Positions 21,320 to 33,260 of a stretch of 64,000 bases of DNA are shown here, piece by piece. Position 1 is the stretch's first letter, and every line of letters starts with the position of its first letter. The position numbers and the translations under genes were made by a program. The notes below the pieces were generated by a model. That model was not told the origin of the DNA and made no database searches. It worked only from the letters and a program-made list of their open reading frames with translations. The DNA is from Gnetum montanum (lineage: Eukaryota > Streptophyta > Gnetopsida > Gnetales > Gnetaceae). Location: assembly GCA_015680685.1 (NCBI GenBank), contig MNCI01038211.1:515859-579858 (forward strand), in the 5' to 3' direction.

Positions 21320-21922
21320 TAAAATTGTCAAAAAGATTTTGAAGGCTTTGTTAAATGTAATTCTTGACAACTATTAGCTAGCCAAAATAGAATTTTTTAC
21401 TTTGTCATTGACATAGCATTTTTGATAGTGTAATAAGATTGTCCTTTATGAAATTTCTTGTTGAGCTTACAGGGTTTGGTCAATTCGTAGTTAGATTGAA
21501 TTGAAATAGCTTTATTGCAAAGTGTTTCCTCATGTCAATTTATCTTGCTTAAATATTTGAGATTCATACAAATTTTCTTTCTTTTCTTTATCTTTATGAG
21601 TCCATTGAATCTCACTCTATTTCTAGTTTTCTTGTGGAACTTTCTCTTGAGAAAAATTAGGAGTGGATTGGTAGAACTATGCTCAAACATTTTTGCAAAA
21701 TTTTATTTGTTACAAGTAACGTATTATAGGGACTATATAGACTAAGTGACTTAACAAGATAGGAACCTTCAGCAACTCATAGTATTTCACAAAGTTAGCT
21801 AAATTTCTTTTATGATATCCAATTACAATTTCATACATAATTTAACCATTTCAACATTCATGACAACAAACACATACTCACGTTTAGTTCATTTCATAAC
21901 CACTGAGTCTATTTGGAGGTAT
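21320..21922 (+). repeat. family-H LTR, copy 2 (3' part)
   Basis: This aligns with 10339-10940 and, like it, leads into a PBS and hairpin; an Athila-type gag follows. It therefore acts as the 5' LTR of element 4. Its sequence is unlike the TGATGA LTRs of elements 1-3, although gag is of the same lineage. Confidence 0.6.
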
Positions 21923-22026
21923 TTTGGCCTTCGTGTTGTCAAAGATTAGCAAGCACATAAACCTTATTTGAAGAACACCTTCATTTCATGTGATTCCAAA
22001 GGTCACAACATCTAGAGGTCCCAAAC

Positions 22027-22052
22027 GTTGGTGGTTCCAAACTATCACTAAC
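22027..22052 (+). other. leader hairpin, copy 2
   Basis: GTTGGTGGT (22027-22035) faces ATCACTAAC (22044-22052) across 8 bases, giving nine pairs including two G-U. Compared with copy 1, one C-G pair has become T-A. It ends four bases before the likely gag segment. Confidence 0.5.
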
Positions 22053-22055
22053 TTG

Positions 22056-23660
22056 ACAACATGCCTAAATTTAGGGGAGGCTACAATTCTGATCCACAAG
22101 ATCATTTACAAGACTTCCATGATGTTTGCACCTTGCAAAACATTGAACGTATGTGGCAAAATCTTAATCTCTTTCCTAGGATACTAATAGATGAAGCTGG
22201 AAGTTAGTATAGATCATTGAAATTTGATTCGATTCACCAATGATCCACAATGCTAGAACTCTTTAATAAAAAATACCAAGCCTATGTGAGAGTTGCTAAC
22301 CTAAGAAAACACATCCAAGAATGGAAGTAAGAAAAACATGAATCCTTGGATGTGGCCTTGGATAGATACTATTCTCTATTACATAGATGTCTAGGCTATG
22401 ATTTTTCTCAAAAAGAGCAACTTTTCTACATCCTAGATGGGATTCATGATAAAACAAGGGATACCCCTAGGACTTATGCCCAAGGATAGTTATACAAAAT
22501 AAAATCCCATTAGATACAAAGGCTAATTGAGCAAGTGGTAAAAGAAAAAGGAGAGTTATGTAAATAAGAAAATGTAGAGGAATATAACTGGGACCCAACT
22601 TTTCAAAAAAAGGGGATCCATAACTATGATAAGAAAAAAGAGGCAGCTCTAGATGAGGTGATTTCACAACAAACCTTGCTAATACAAAAGCCTATCGATG
22701 ATCTTGAAGCAATGGTAGATAAAATGTGAGAGTTGATGAATGAAAAAGTTACAACTTATGTGAAAGCCATAGAGGAGATAATAACACAATAGGAATCAAG
22801 TGATTAAAACAAGAAGAGGCAAAAGAACCAAGAAACCATTAGGAACACTTATCAGCAAAAATGGAAAATAGCTATAGAAAAAGAGGCTATGGACTCAACC
22901 ATAGACGAGGATGATGGATGTGACATCTACTTATATGACCATCTAAAGGGCTATTTCCTAGTCATGTTACATCTACATGAGTATTAGGCTTTTACTTTGA
23001 ATCCCAAGTTTTTACAAAAGCTAATGTCTAATAAATTACCTTACTCACAAGGTAATTATCGACAATCCTACAACCAATTGTACTATCCTAGTGGGACTTC
23101 TTATCAGCCTCAATACTACTATCAATTGTTGTGGCAAAACCCACAATCATGGGAGAGGCCATCATCAAACTAGCATTACCCTTACTACTAGCTAGACCTA
23201 TATAGATATTACATTCCACAACCTATTTCCCCAACCGATTCTACTTCGTCTACCTTAAATCACTACTACCACTCTCTCGAATATCATCAACCTGTAACAT
23301 CTTCTAAAGGATCACCACCTCATGCCTCTTATCCTCTGTCATATCCTCAATATTCTTATACTTCCATCCAACACATGTCACCTTCAACACATGAAGGTTT
23401 GACACCACAACATCAATATAAAAATGTCACTCGTATTGTGAACATACATAGAAATGATAATGCTAGTAGATATTAACCAGAACCTCGAAAACATCCTTTC
23501 TTTATGATAGTTTTCACACATGAGCAAAAAATGCATAGACCTACTAGCACATCAAACCTAGCACAAGGCCAATCTACTGTAACATCTTGCCTCTCTAGAA
23601 TAATGTATCCTAATTATATGCAAAAGCCAACAACCATCACCACTCAAAGATAAGACATAA
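22056..23660 (+). pseudogene. Athila-type gag (element 4)
   Basis: A plus-strand frame of some 530 codons with scattered stops. The capsid-like part (22060-22560) contains FRGGYNSDPQDHLQDFHDVC, MLELFNKKYQAYVRVANLRK and LDRYYSLLHRCLGYDFSQKE, each with a counterpart in the gag of element 2. A charged helix follows, then a cysteine motif (DDGCDIYLYDHLKGYF near 22910), decayed compared with element 2. A Tyr/Pro/Ser/Gln-rich tail runs to about 23640. Gag would assemble particles; protease, RT and integrase are absent downstream. Confidence 0.75.
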
Positions 23661-24457
23661 AAGATAAACTAATTACTTTGGAAAGATAGAAACCTCCATG
23701 CATTAATACTAATAATTAAGGGTGTAGTTGTGGGCTAGAAGTTCAAAATATCAACACAACTCCTATTCCAATCCACAACAAAGTTAAGGAATAAGTGTGT
23801 GAGCAAAAATAACTCTACATAGTAGCCACTAAACTAGAGGACACTGAGTCACTTGAAAATGAAAGTAAAATACTATTTAAAAGATGCATGGAACTAGCTA
23901 ATCTACTTATTAGCTCTTGTCCCATCTTTACACATAGTTGTGGGGAATATGCCCCATCCTAAATCAAGAACTAATAAGTGTTTTTCACCTTTTTTGTTTT
24001 ACAATTTTTTATCATTTTCTTGTTTCTTCCAAAATTTTTTCATTCTTCATATGTTTTCCATTTCTTAATATTTCTATTTTTTTATATTTTTCTCTTTTCT
24101 TGAGTTATTTTCTTTATGTTTTATGAATGTCTTTTATGTTTTTGTCAATAATATTTCTATTCATGATACAAAAGTCAACACTATGTATTGGGTATTTTAT
24201 GCTATGCAATCCAAGATGATTAGGTAAATAATTGTGTAAAGTAGCCAGACCACCTCATCCATCCCTCTAGTTCTTTGAATAAAAGGTCTTTATCATGAAA
24301 ATAAATCAATTAATGATCACTGTACCTTAAAGAAAGAGGGAAAAGATCAAGTGAAAATGGCAAAGGATGTGACCTCAAGGGGATTTGTTAGTTTCTCTTC
24401 TTAAGTTCCTTCTTGTGATTTATGACTCCTCTAGGAATCTGCCATCACTTCTTTGTC
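23661..24457 (+). other. element 4 remainder, pol deleted
   Basis: After gag the sequence passes a PPT-like motif at 23935-23953 and a T-rich tract resembling the region just downstream of integrase in elements 1 and 2 (17560-17760, 42700-42910). All of RT, RNase H and integrase appear deleted. A 62-codon Phe-rich frame at 23938-24126 is the T-rich tract, not a gene. Confidence 0.5.
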
Positions 24458-24523
24458 AACCAGATCATGTGTAAATGATTGTGATTCATATGGTTGTGTG
24501 TAGGGGGTACCCACCACTCATCA
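24458..24523 (+). repeat. 5' LTR remnant of element 3
   Basis: TCAACCAGATCATGTG... to CCACTCATCA matches the last 66 bp of the 3' LTR (27129-27194). Everything upstream in this LTR is missing. Confidence 0.75.
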
Positions 24524-24524
24524 T

Positions 24525-24543
24525 TGGTGTCATTGTAGGGGAT
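24525..24543 (+). promoter_or_regulatory. PBS of element 3, tRNA-Asp type
   Basis: TGGTGTCATTGTAGGGGAT follows LTR end TCATCA by one base. It matches the complement of the plant tRNA-Asp 3' end except for C-to-T and G-to-A changes, the PBS type used by Athila. Confidence 0.75.
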
Positions 24544-26160
24544 CAAACCTAGGTTACTCATGTGACAAGTGGGAATACTCACCTCTATACTACAATGAGA
24601 AAAAAAAAGAGAAAGAGAAAAAATAAACAAAAAATAAAATAAAATAATAATAAGAATAATAATGAGAATTCAAAGCCCACCCCTTAAACATAATAATGGG
24701 TTACAAGCACTAGTTATGAGGCTAGAAAGACATGTTACCCATGCCTGAAGGTACCTCTCTAACTAAGAACCTTTCTTCCTTCTTCTCTTTTCTTTTCTTT
24801 TTGAAGTGATGATTTTTCTTTGAGGTCATTGTGGACTCATAGTGGTAGGCAAGAAGAAACACATCAATTTGAGGTCACTATTAATGGTATGGACTTGGTT
24901 TTAAACTTGAATGGATAGGTATCTGAATCATTTGAATCATATTTGACATAAGAACCTATTGTGGACATGGTAAAGCATCTTGCATTCCAATCTCTACACT
25001 CCCTTCTCATTCCATTATTCACCTCACTACTACGTGCAATTATGCACATTTTGATTTTTTTTTAGTATAGTGCAACATCCCAACCAAGGAATTTGTGTGT
25101 TGTGTGGAATAAAGGCATGGTCTACATTGAACTTTTCGAGTGACCACAGACATCTATAGAAGTGGTTATGCAAGGGCATTATGGTAAGAGCCTACTTTAG
25201 AGAGGATCCACTTGCATAAATCTTGTTGATCATGGCTTTGAACTAACCTTCACATATTCCAAAACATTAGTGATGGTTTCTCTGAATTTATGCATGATTT
25301 TGGGACTACTTCTCATCCATTTCATTAATTTTTCTTACTTCTCTATTTCCATATCCATTAATATTTCTTAGTCATCTTCTAAATCAGACCTTTGGTTTCA
25401 ATTGTTCAAAAACTTGTGTACTTCTGGAGTTACACTCATTAGTCATGAGGGCTAGAGATGTTTGCTTTGAAATTTTTTCTAATATTCTATTTTCAAACAT
25501 CATGGTAACTAATATTAATTAATCAAAATAATGTGAATAACTTGATGGTTTTAGTCAACTCATAGCCTTGGGCAGAGTACCTAGTCATCACCTTGTGTTT
25601 AAACACAAACTAAGGGATCTGAAAAGGGTTAATTATTAAGAAAAATTTACCAAAACTAATTTTGATCCTTTGGTGACTGCAGGTGATGCTAAAAAGTATG
25701 TCTAAGGAAAAAGGTCTTTTACCAGATAGAAATGAACCCAAGAGAGGGACAACAAAGGATATGCCCATGGATAAATAGTAGCACATACAGGATAACAGCT
25801 CAAACATCACATGATTACTTAATCCATGGGATGATGAGAAGAAATTTTAGTCCATCCTTCAAGAATGTTCTACATAACCAAAGAATCATCGACATAACAA
25901 TCAAGGTTGGACATCTACCACCACTAGCAACAACAAGAAGAATCATCTTTAACAAATTTTTGAAGATCTCCATAAATTTTTTCATCTTAAGTGTCTATTT
26001 AGTGTTTTTGTCATTTTGTCATTTTGCATGCATCCACTCAAATAAAAGTTTGTAATGTGGTAGTTAGAGTTAGTTAGTAGTTAGCATCAATCAATAATCC
26101 CATACTTTTCTAATTTTTGGTAAAGAAAATCTAGTCCTATCTTGTTAACTCGAGGACAAT
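24544..26160 (+). other. element 3 internal region, noncoding
   Basis: It begins with a purine-rich low-complexity tract (24595-24660). The following 100 bases match element 2 downstream of integrase. No domain is recognisable; frames at 25610-25810 and 25732-26055 overlap on opposite strands and look accidental. Confidence 0.5.
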
Positions 26161-26182
26161 TTTTTACTTAGTTGTGGGGGTA
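26160..26182 (+). promoter_or_regulatory. terminal polypurine tract of element 3
   Basis: TTTTTACTTAGTTGTGGGGG followed by TA comes directly before LTR TGATGA, and an upstream AACTCGAGGAC block matches element 1. Both fit the family PPT. Confidence 0.8.
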
Positions 26183-27194
26183 TGATGAAGCATCAGTTGC
26201 CTAAGATATCATAGATGCTACATCACATCTATGTTGTAGCATCCCTATCAATGCATTTTAGTTGGCTGCTACATCATAGATGCTACATCACATCTATAAT
26301 TTCATACATGTGATATCCTAACTACATCAATGGATATGCATCGATGTAGCCCCATTGACGTATACACATTGACATGATCCCATCGACGCATCCATTGATA
26401 CGTTGATGCATAGACATCGATGTAATGTGTGTTTTCGCCTATAAATATGCACGTTCCCACCATCTATTAACATTCTTTTGTCAATATAGTAGCCTAACCC
26501 TTGTAGTTTTATTTCATATTTTTAGAGAATAGTCAATAAGTACTCGCAATTTTGATTTAAGTTAGTTGTATGGCATCTTATTTGAGTGGCAATGTACCTA
26601 AACACATTTCATGAATAGAAATAAGATCAAGACTAATTCCTATTCATTGCAACACTTTGACTTAGATTAAATTTACTTTAATGCACTTTAAATTCATGTA
26701 TGTAGTTAATATTTACATTTCCATTAATATTAATCAATCGATGGAATGAGCATGACCAATTTCAAGCATAAACATGTATTCACTTGGTAATCCTAGCAAT
26801 GTTATTACTTAATTCCTCTAGTAGCATAATGCTTGGTAATGCCAATAGTGGATACATAAGTTTAGGACATGTACAGCAAGTTAGGAATGAACACTCATTG
26901 TCCATAGGCTAGTTTAGCATTTATCTTTCTATTGTTAAATAGATTAAATAATTAATTTTTTTATTATTGTTAGGAGTAGCATTAAGTCACAACAATGTCA
27001 ACCATCATATGCCTCACTTTGGACTAAGCCATATGTGACAAAGCTACCACTAGTCCAAGTGGGAACATAATGAACTACAATCAATGCTTAATGATCTAAA
27101 TGAATGACTAATCCCATCCATGGAATTCAACCAAATCATGCATGAATGTTTGTGATTCGTATGGTTGGGTGTAGAAGGTACTCACCACTCATCA
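26183..27194 (+). repeat. 3' LTR of element 3
   Basis: A 1012-bp LTR beginning TGATGAAGCATCA and ending CCACTCATCA, directly after the PPT. The U3 holds two copies of a 24-bp inverted repeat (CATAGATG...CATCTATG at 26210-26233 and nearly the same at 26275-26298) and several ATCGATG/CATTGACG words. A TATA box (CCTATAAATATGC) lies near 26440-26452. The last bases match the LTR ends of elements 1 and 2. Confidence 0.8.
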
Positions 27195-27669
27195 TCCTTA
27201 CTACTAAATGAATATACTGAGATGCCTTGGAATAACCTCACTACTATCATCAAATTATCCTTTTAATTATTTATGTCCAAATATATCACAAATCTTTCCA
27301 AAAACAATCCAAAGAGTATATATTTCATTCAAGCATCTCTAAAGACTAGCTCTTGGTTATCCTTACTACCAAAGGGACACACCGACAAGTCTTAAAATAA
27401 CCTCATTACTATCATCAGATTATTTATGTGACTTCAAATAAGCCACTCATGATTGGATCTTGGCAATAGCCTCACTACTTACATTATCAACAACTAGCCA
27501 TACCTATCATCAAAAGAATAAGTCTTGATTATTTCTCACTACACACCACTAGACTCGATTACTCAATTCCATGGTCTTAATTAGTTTCCTAGCCTCACAC
27601 AAACTTACAAATCAAAATTTAAGCTAGGAAATCCATCCAAATCCTTTTTCTCATAGAATGGATCCTAAG
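27195..27669. repeat. AT-rich stretch with a 160-bp-spaced duplication
   Basis: The block CCTTACTAC...AATAACCTCACTACTATCATCA (about 27196-27262) recurs at about 27358-27425 with several changes, and a weaker third fragment lies near 27470. No gene is seen. Confidence 0.6.
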
Positions 27670-28772
27670 CAATGAAAAAAATCAATGTTGGAAAACCAAA
27701 AAATCCCATGCAAAATAGTTTTAACCCCAAGATCCATAGGCCTCAAAAGGATATGGGGTCTCTTAAACAGTCTAGCCAATAGCTTAAGAACTTAAAAAAA
27801 TTTGTTATCAAACATCTAAAAAAAATTGAGTTGTAAAATAACAACAATATTTTGGCATTGAACTTAGAACTAAAAAAGATGCAAACAATGTGGTCAAAAC
27901 AAAATATTGCAAAACTTCGTATTAAATGATATAAAATGTTGATAACACATAGGTTTAGAAGATACATATCAATGGACTTTAAAATCCTAAAAATATAGAA
28001 ATGACTATGGAATCTAATGTAAGAGGCAGGGTGTGTTTTGCACTGGGTCTAAACTAGTCTATTGATGGATCTATACTATAATAAATGTTGCTAAAAAGGC
28101 TAAAAGAGGCTATTAAATCTATGCTAATTTCTGCATCCTTTACTAAAACTAGGTCTCCCTTTGTTCTAGAAAATGCTCTTTTCTATGTGTCAAAAATCTA
28201 TCAAAAAATATTTAAAACTATATAGAATCCATTACAATTCCATATGCTTATTGGAGCATTACATGATGTATTAAGCCAAACGTACAATGTATGATTCATA
28301 GACCTAAGTATCATGCACTACCCCACACATTGTCGTAGTGTGTGAAACTAGAATATGTAGCGTGTGAGGCAAAAGGCTAGTTTTGGCAGTAGATAGAGTT
28401 TATTTTCATGGCTCAAAATACAGCATATGACCTACTAGCATTTTTTGACTTTTTCTACCAAATTTGGTAGTGTATTTGGCATTTTGTCCTTCACATGCTG
28501 GCATAAATGAAATTCATAGTGTGTGGGCTAAAAATTTCATTTTTACACATTAAAAGTGGCTAAAACAAGGCCACAAGGTAGAATTTTTTACAGTAAAACA
28601 AGTCAATTATTTCTACCTTTAGATCCCCACCAAAATTACAATTAAAATCCTAGCTACCAAGCTTTTATTTGCAACATGAATTTTCCTGAAGGTATTTTAA
28701 ATCCCACTTAGGAACACTCTACTATTACATGCATATGAGGGCATCTAGAAGATTCAAGGCTGCCACTACTAA
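27670..28772 (-). repeat. solo Tat-type LTR with target-site duplication
   Basis: On the minus strand these 1103 bp align with the LTRs of element 5 (31396-32512 and 58518-59638), for example AAATTTTTAGCCCACACACT and TGAATTTCATTTATGCC, and the end TTTTTTTCATTG. CTAAG occurs on both sides (27665-27669 and 28773-28777). No internal sequence is attached, so it is a solo LTR left by recombination between two LTRs. Confidence 0.75.
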
Positions 28773-28777
28773 CTAAG

Positions 28778-29551
28778 TAAAATTGGTCATATAAATATTA
28801 TTATTTTATTTTTCAAATCCAAAAGATTTTCAAAATAGCCAAAATTCCATAAAAATTTTCACAAAATCCTATTTATATTAAGAGTTGATCCAAAATTATA
28901 ATAAAATATTTGATAAGTAACTTGACAAAGTTTTTATAATTCCAAAAATTCATCAAAAAGATAGAAAATAAAACAAAAAAAATTTCAATACAAATTTCTA
29001 TATACAAAAACAAGCCAAAAATGATAAAATTCAGTAAAAACTTAACCATAATAATTAAAATTATGAAATAATAATAAAAAACTAAGAATCAAAGAGTAGA
29101 CATAAAAAATTAACAACAAAATAGGTTAGCCACATGAAAAGAAAAGTAAAATAAGCTTTCTTATAATGTTAGCAGAGCTTTTAAAATCTTCTTATTGTCT
29201 TCCTTTTCTATCCAATGCTCAAAATTATTTTTCACTTCGCTTAAACCTAACACATCAAAAACCTTGCACAATCCAAAATGAGATGTACCAAAGGTCATAA
29301 TCTATTTATAATTCAAAGAATCACATATAGGATAACACATGGGCTTGGTACATGTTCAAAAATGAAAGAAATACACTTAGAAGGAAGAAACTAGACTAAA
29401 AATGAGTTAGAAATGAAGAAATAGGGTGAAAAATGGTTTCTATTTTAGAAATTAAAAAAACTAAAGTATAGACAAGGAAATAGAGAAATCAAAGATGAGG
29501 CAATGGAAAATGTATTAAAATTTTCTACTAAACTTTCATAATGTATTAAAA
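28778..29551. other. AT-rich stretch without genes
   Basis: I see no coding frame or LTR homology here. A-rich words such as CAAAAA/AATTTC dominate 28800-29110. It is the left flank of copia element C. Confidence 0.4.
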
Positions 29552-29842
29552 TGAACACAGACCTAGGATCCTAATCTAAGAACACAAACTAAAAAGAAAA
29601 CACACACTAAAATAAGCACTGCTAAATTGAACTCTCTCATTTAGATTCATAATACAAAGGAACACTTATACTACAATATATGCTATTATTAGAATAGAGA
29701 GATTTAAGGAATTGATCCTATTATACGTAGGCTTATTAGGAATTCTACTTTATTTAGATAAGGAGATAACTATGACTATTTCTAACATACACAGATCATG
29801 ATGAGGATGGATGGCTTTCATCGCATCCTTTTAGTCTCCAAT
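29552..29842 (-). repeat. 3' LTR of copia C
   Basis: This matches 62558-62847 (ACCTAGGATCCTAAT, AAACTAAAAAGAAAACACAC, GGAATTCTACTTTATTTAG, GATGAGGATGGATGG). The inner edge is placed next to the PPT; the outer edge (29552) is uncertain by a few bases. Confidence 0.8.
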
Positions 29843-29858
29843 CCCCTCCCCACACAAC
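29843..29858 (-). promoter_or_regulatory. polypurine tract of copia C
   Basis: The minus strand reads GTGTGGGGAGGGGAT against the LTR start. More G runs precede it (GGTGGTTGGGGG near 29866-29880), so the tract is unusually G-rich. Confidence 0.65.
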
Positions 29859-31395
29859 TACCCCCAACCACCACACACCATAGAAAAAATTTTCTCTTCC
29901 TAATGTTAATGTGCTTTTTACTTTCATGAATACTGGATTCTTTGACATTACAATGGTACTAGTGCTATAATAGAATATTATCATGAGAGGTTCTTGTGAA
30001 AAATCCATTTTTATCAATAAATTTTGAATCCATGCTACTTGTTTTATGGCATCTAAAATTGCTATGTACTCTACTTTAGTAGTGAAGAGAGAAACTATGC
30101 TTTGCCTCTTTGTGCTCCAAGATATGAAAGAATAATCATAGAAGAAGTAATGTCCTAATGTTGAATTGCAAGCATCTTGGCATCCACCCCAATTATCATT
30201 TCTCTATCCATGGGTGACAAGATTTCCATGGTTTTTATAGATTTCCATGGTTTTTATAGTATCTTAACCCATAATCAAAGATATTATTGAAATACCTAAG
30301 CACATGCTTTGCAACTTTTCAATGATTTTCTCTATGTTCCTACATGAACCTAGAAAGGTAGGAGACAACCAATTAGTGATTGATATAGGGTAGGATTTAT
30401 ATGGGGGGAATCATCATTTCTAGAAAGCTTGAGATTTTCAAGAAGTAGAATATTCATTGGCTTATAATTAAATATTTTAATTTTCTTAGCAAATTTTTGT
30501 TGGGAAATATATATAGCATTGAAAGACTTAGAAACTTCTATTTGAAGGAAATAGGACATGATGCCTAGATCTATCATATCAAATTCACTTTTCATCATTA
30601 AGATAGATTGCTTATTCATTAAGGTGAATGAGAAAAGATAAACAAAAGTAAATCTACCACCTTCTTTTTTATATATATAAATATTGGTATCTAAAGTAAG
30701 ATGCTTGAAGCATGAATGAATAAAATATTTAGGAATTTGCTTAAACCAAGCTCATGAAGCTTACTTAAGCCCATGTAAAGCTTTATAAAGGTGGCACACA
30801 TGATGTGGATGATCATGATTTACAAAACCTTCAAGTTAATTGATGTAAACTTCTTTCTCAAGGTAACCATTCAAAAGTGCTAAAGCAACATCTAATTGAA
30901 GAATGCAAAAATTTAATTTAGCAACAATAGAAATAAAAATTCTTCTAGATTCAAGTTAGGAAACTAGTGCAAAACTATCCTGAAAGCCACAGCTTTAACG
31001 TTGGTGGTAGCCTTTTGCAACTAAACAAACCTTGAACATATAAACATTTTCATGTTAATCCTTCTTAATGCAAAAAAAAAAAATTTAACTTCAATAATAG
31101 GTTTATTTGTAGGTTTTGGCATGAGGCTCCATGTACCATTTTTCTTAATTCAAGAAATTTCTTTCTTCATTAAATCTAGCTAATGTGGATCTTGGGTGGC
31201 TTCTATAACAGTGCTTGCCTTATGAAGGCCTCTTGCATCCCATCCCCACCTTCCTCCAAAAGCACTATTGTGAGTAGTGAAAAATAATCTAGATCCATAT
31301 AAATAGTTTCAAAATTTAAAAAGACAACCATACCATTTTCCCATGGCCATGGTAAAGAAGAAACAATGTTGCATCTTATGGAATTAGAAGGACTA
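29859..31395 (-). pseudogene. RT and RNase H of copia C
   Basis: The RT start (WSLMPKPTNKP near 31110) and an open RT segment at 30619-30350 (EFDMIDLGIMSYFLQIEVSK, AIYISQQKFAKK) are clear. The position of the catalytic YxDD, just upstream, has mutated beyond recognition. RNase H near 30110-29880 keeps SWSTKRQSIVSLFTTKVEYI and MSKNPVFMKVKSTLTLG. Many stops and frameshifts. A perfect 20-bp tandem duplication (ATTTCCATGGTTTTTATAG at 30219 and 30239) is a recent slippage event. Confidence 0.75.
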
Positions 31396-32512
31396 TTAAC
31401 AAAGACAATTTCATGTAGTGCAACAGCAATAGAGTGAAAAAAATTTTGTCATTTTCTGTGGATCTGGTATCATGCATTGTGCATGAAAAACCTCAAGAAA
31501 ATTTATATAATAGACAAAAATCCTAGTAGCTAGAATCTACATTGTAATTTCATAGGAATTCAATTGTAGATACAAATGCCTTATTTTTCCATCAAAAATC
31601 CTATCCTGTGACTCTATTTTAGCTATAATTTTGGACTATCTTTAATAAGTAAAGTGAAATTTACACTTCACATGCTATGAATTTCATTTATGTAAACATG
31701 TGAGGGTCAAAATGTCAAATATGCTGCCAATTTGTAGCACAAAAGTCAAAATGCTGCTAGCCCATATGCTACACTTTCAACCATGAAAATAGTCCAAATA
31801 CATTGCCAAAACATGACAGAAAAAGTCAAAAACACTAGTAATCCATACATTGAACTTCTTATCCATGAAAAGGGTTCAAAAACGTGATGTAACACTCCAA
31901 AAAGCATATGGAAATGTGACAAACACTAATATAACAAATTCAAGGCCTATTTAAGCTAAATTGGGCATCATTTTTTTGAACTATTGGCATATTTTTGGCA
32001 AAGAAATCACTTGGCACCAACAAAGATCTTTTTGACAATAGAGTAGAAATCCTTATAGCCATTTTTAGGGAAAATCACTGAAGCATGAAATCTTGTAGCA
32101 GCATTTACTATAGTGCAAATCGATTAGGAGACTAGTGTAGAATACATCTTGCCATATATACCAAATTTCATAAATATTTTTGTGTTAGTTTTTTAAAGCC
32201 TACCAATCTATATTTTCTAAACATGTTTGTTCAAAACATTTTTATAGCATTTAATATAAATTTTGCAATTCTTTTTTTTGGCTATATTACCTCTTATTTT
32301 CTCTTAATCTATTCTTGAGATCAACATTGAATTATTGTTTCATACATTATCACTCATTTATGTTTATTACATCTAGTAATAGATTCTTAAACCCTTAAGT
32401 AATCAACAAGACCATTTAAGGTACCCCAAATCCTTTCAAGACCCATGTATCTTAGAGTTAAAACTATTTCATATGGATCATTTCAATTTTTCAACACTAA
32501 ATTTTTTCGTTG
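31396..32512 (+). repeat. 5' LTR of element 5
   Basis: From about 31490 this aligns closely with the 3' LTR (58608 onward): TGGACTATCTTTAATA, CACATGCTATGAATTTCATT, CATGTGAGGGTCAAAATG, GGAGTTAAAACTATTT. The first 95 bases are weaker, but the total length fits the other copies. It ends TTTTTTCGTTG. Confidence 0.75.
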
Positions 32513-32518
32513 CTATAG

Positions 32519-32545
32519 TTTTTTGGCACCAAAAATAGGACCTTC
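32519..32545 (+). promoter_or_regulatory. PBS region of element 5
   Basis: TTTTTTGGCACCAAAAATAG lies about seven bases after the LTR end. The TTTTGGCACC start fits the decayed tRNA-complementary PBS of many Tat elements; the tRNA identity is not certain. Confidence 0.4.
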
Positions 32546-32984
32546 ACCTAACTTCTTAGCCTAAAAACCTATCTGTGAAAACATTTTTCTACCTATTTCT
32601 ACCTTGTCACATAGCATATTTGCTAAAATAAAAATCATTTTTGATTTTTCTATAATTGCACCTTAGCTATTTTTACCCATATACTTGCAAACAATTAATT
32701 TTTGCAGCTATAGTACATAGTGCTACCCCTATTTTCTGCACTTAGAATTTTATAGCATAAATCATTATTTTTACTACTACAACTTATAGTGTTTTTTATA
32801 TTCTTTATGTTCATAGTTTTTCCAAGCTTTCTTAATCTGTGATTTTTACAAAGTCTTTTTTTCTCACATATGCTCAAGCCTATTTTAATTTTTATCAACT
32901 TTATACACTAGGGAAAAAATTATTATTAGTTTAGTTGCAATTACAATTTATTCTGTTTTCCCTCTATTGTAGTTTTGTTTGTTG

Positions 32985-33260
32985 TGAAACTTCACACTCT
33001 ATAGCCTCACACACTATGAAGCTTCACATGTTGTAGCCTCATGCATTGTGAATTCTTACATGCTACAGCCTAACAGACTGTGAATTCTTACACACTATAG
33101 CTTGACATGCTCTAATCTCACATATTGTAAGCTTTACATGTTGTGAAGTGTTACATGTTGTAATCTTTAAACGTTGTGGGATTTACATGCATTAAGCCTC
33201 ACATGATGTGAGCCTTATATGATGCAACTCCATACATTGTGAGCCTTATATGCTACAAGC
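32985..33260. repeat. degenerate tandem array, 15-18 bp unit
   Basis: About 16 imperfect units such as CTTCACATGTTGTAGCCT and CTTACATGCTACAG alternate through the leader of element 5. The core TCACATGTTGTGA is itself palindromic. CACATG words also mark the LTRs of this family and 52.3-53.4 kb. Confidence 0.7.

Larger units (their letters stand above)
24458..27194 (+). mobile_element. Athila element 3, internally deleted
   Basis: A short plus-strand derivative: the last 66 bp of a 5' LTR, a tRNA-Asp PBS, about 120 bp of leader, then directly the region downstream of integrase, a terminal PPT and a full 3' LTR. The 24660-24760 block is the counterpart (same element orientation) of 42210-42310 in element 2. 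No gag or pol remains, so it is a non-autonomous deletion form like those called LARD or TRIM, depending on size. Confidence 0.7.

Noticed and set aside
23938-24126. 62-codon hydrophobic frame
   Set aside because: Low-complexity T-rich tract after the PPT-like motif; a membrane-like translation of poly-T is expected by chance.
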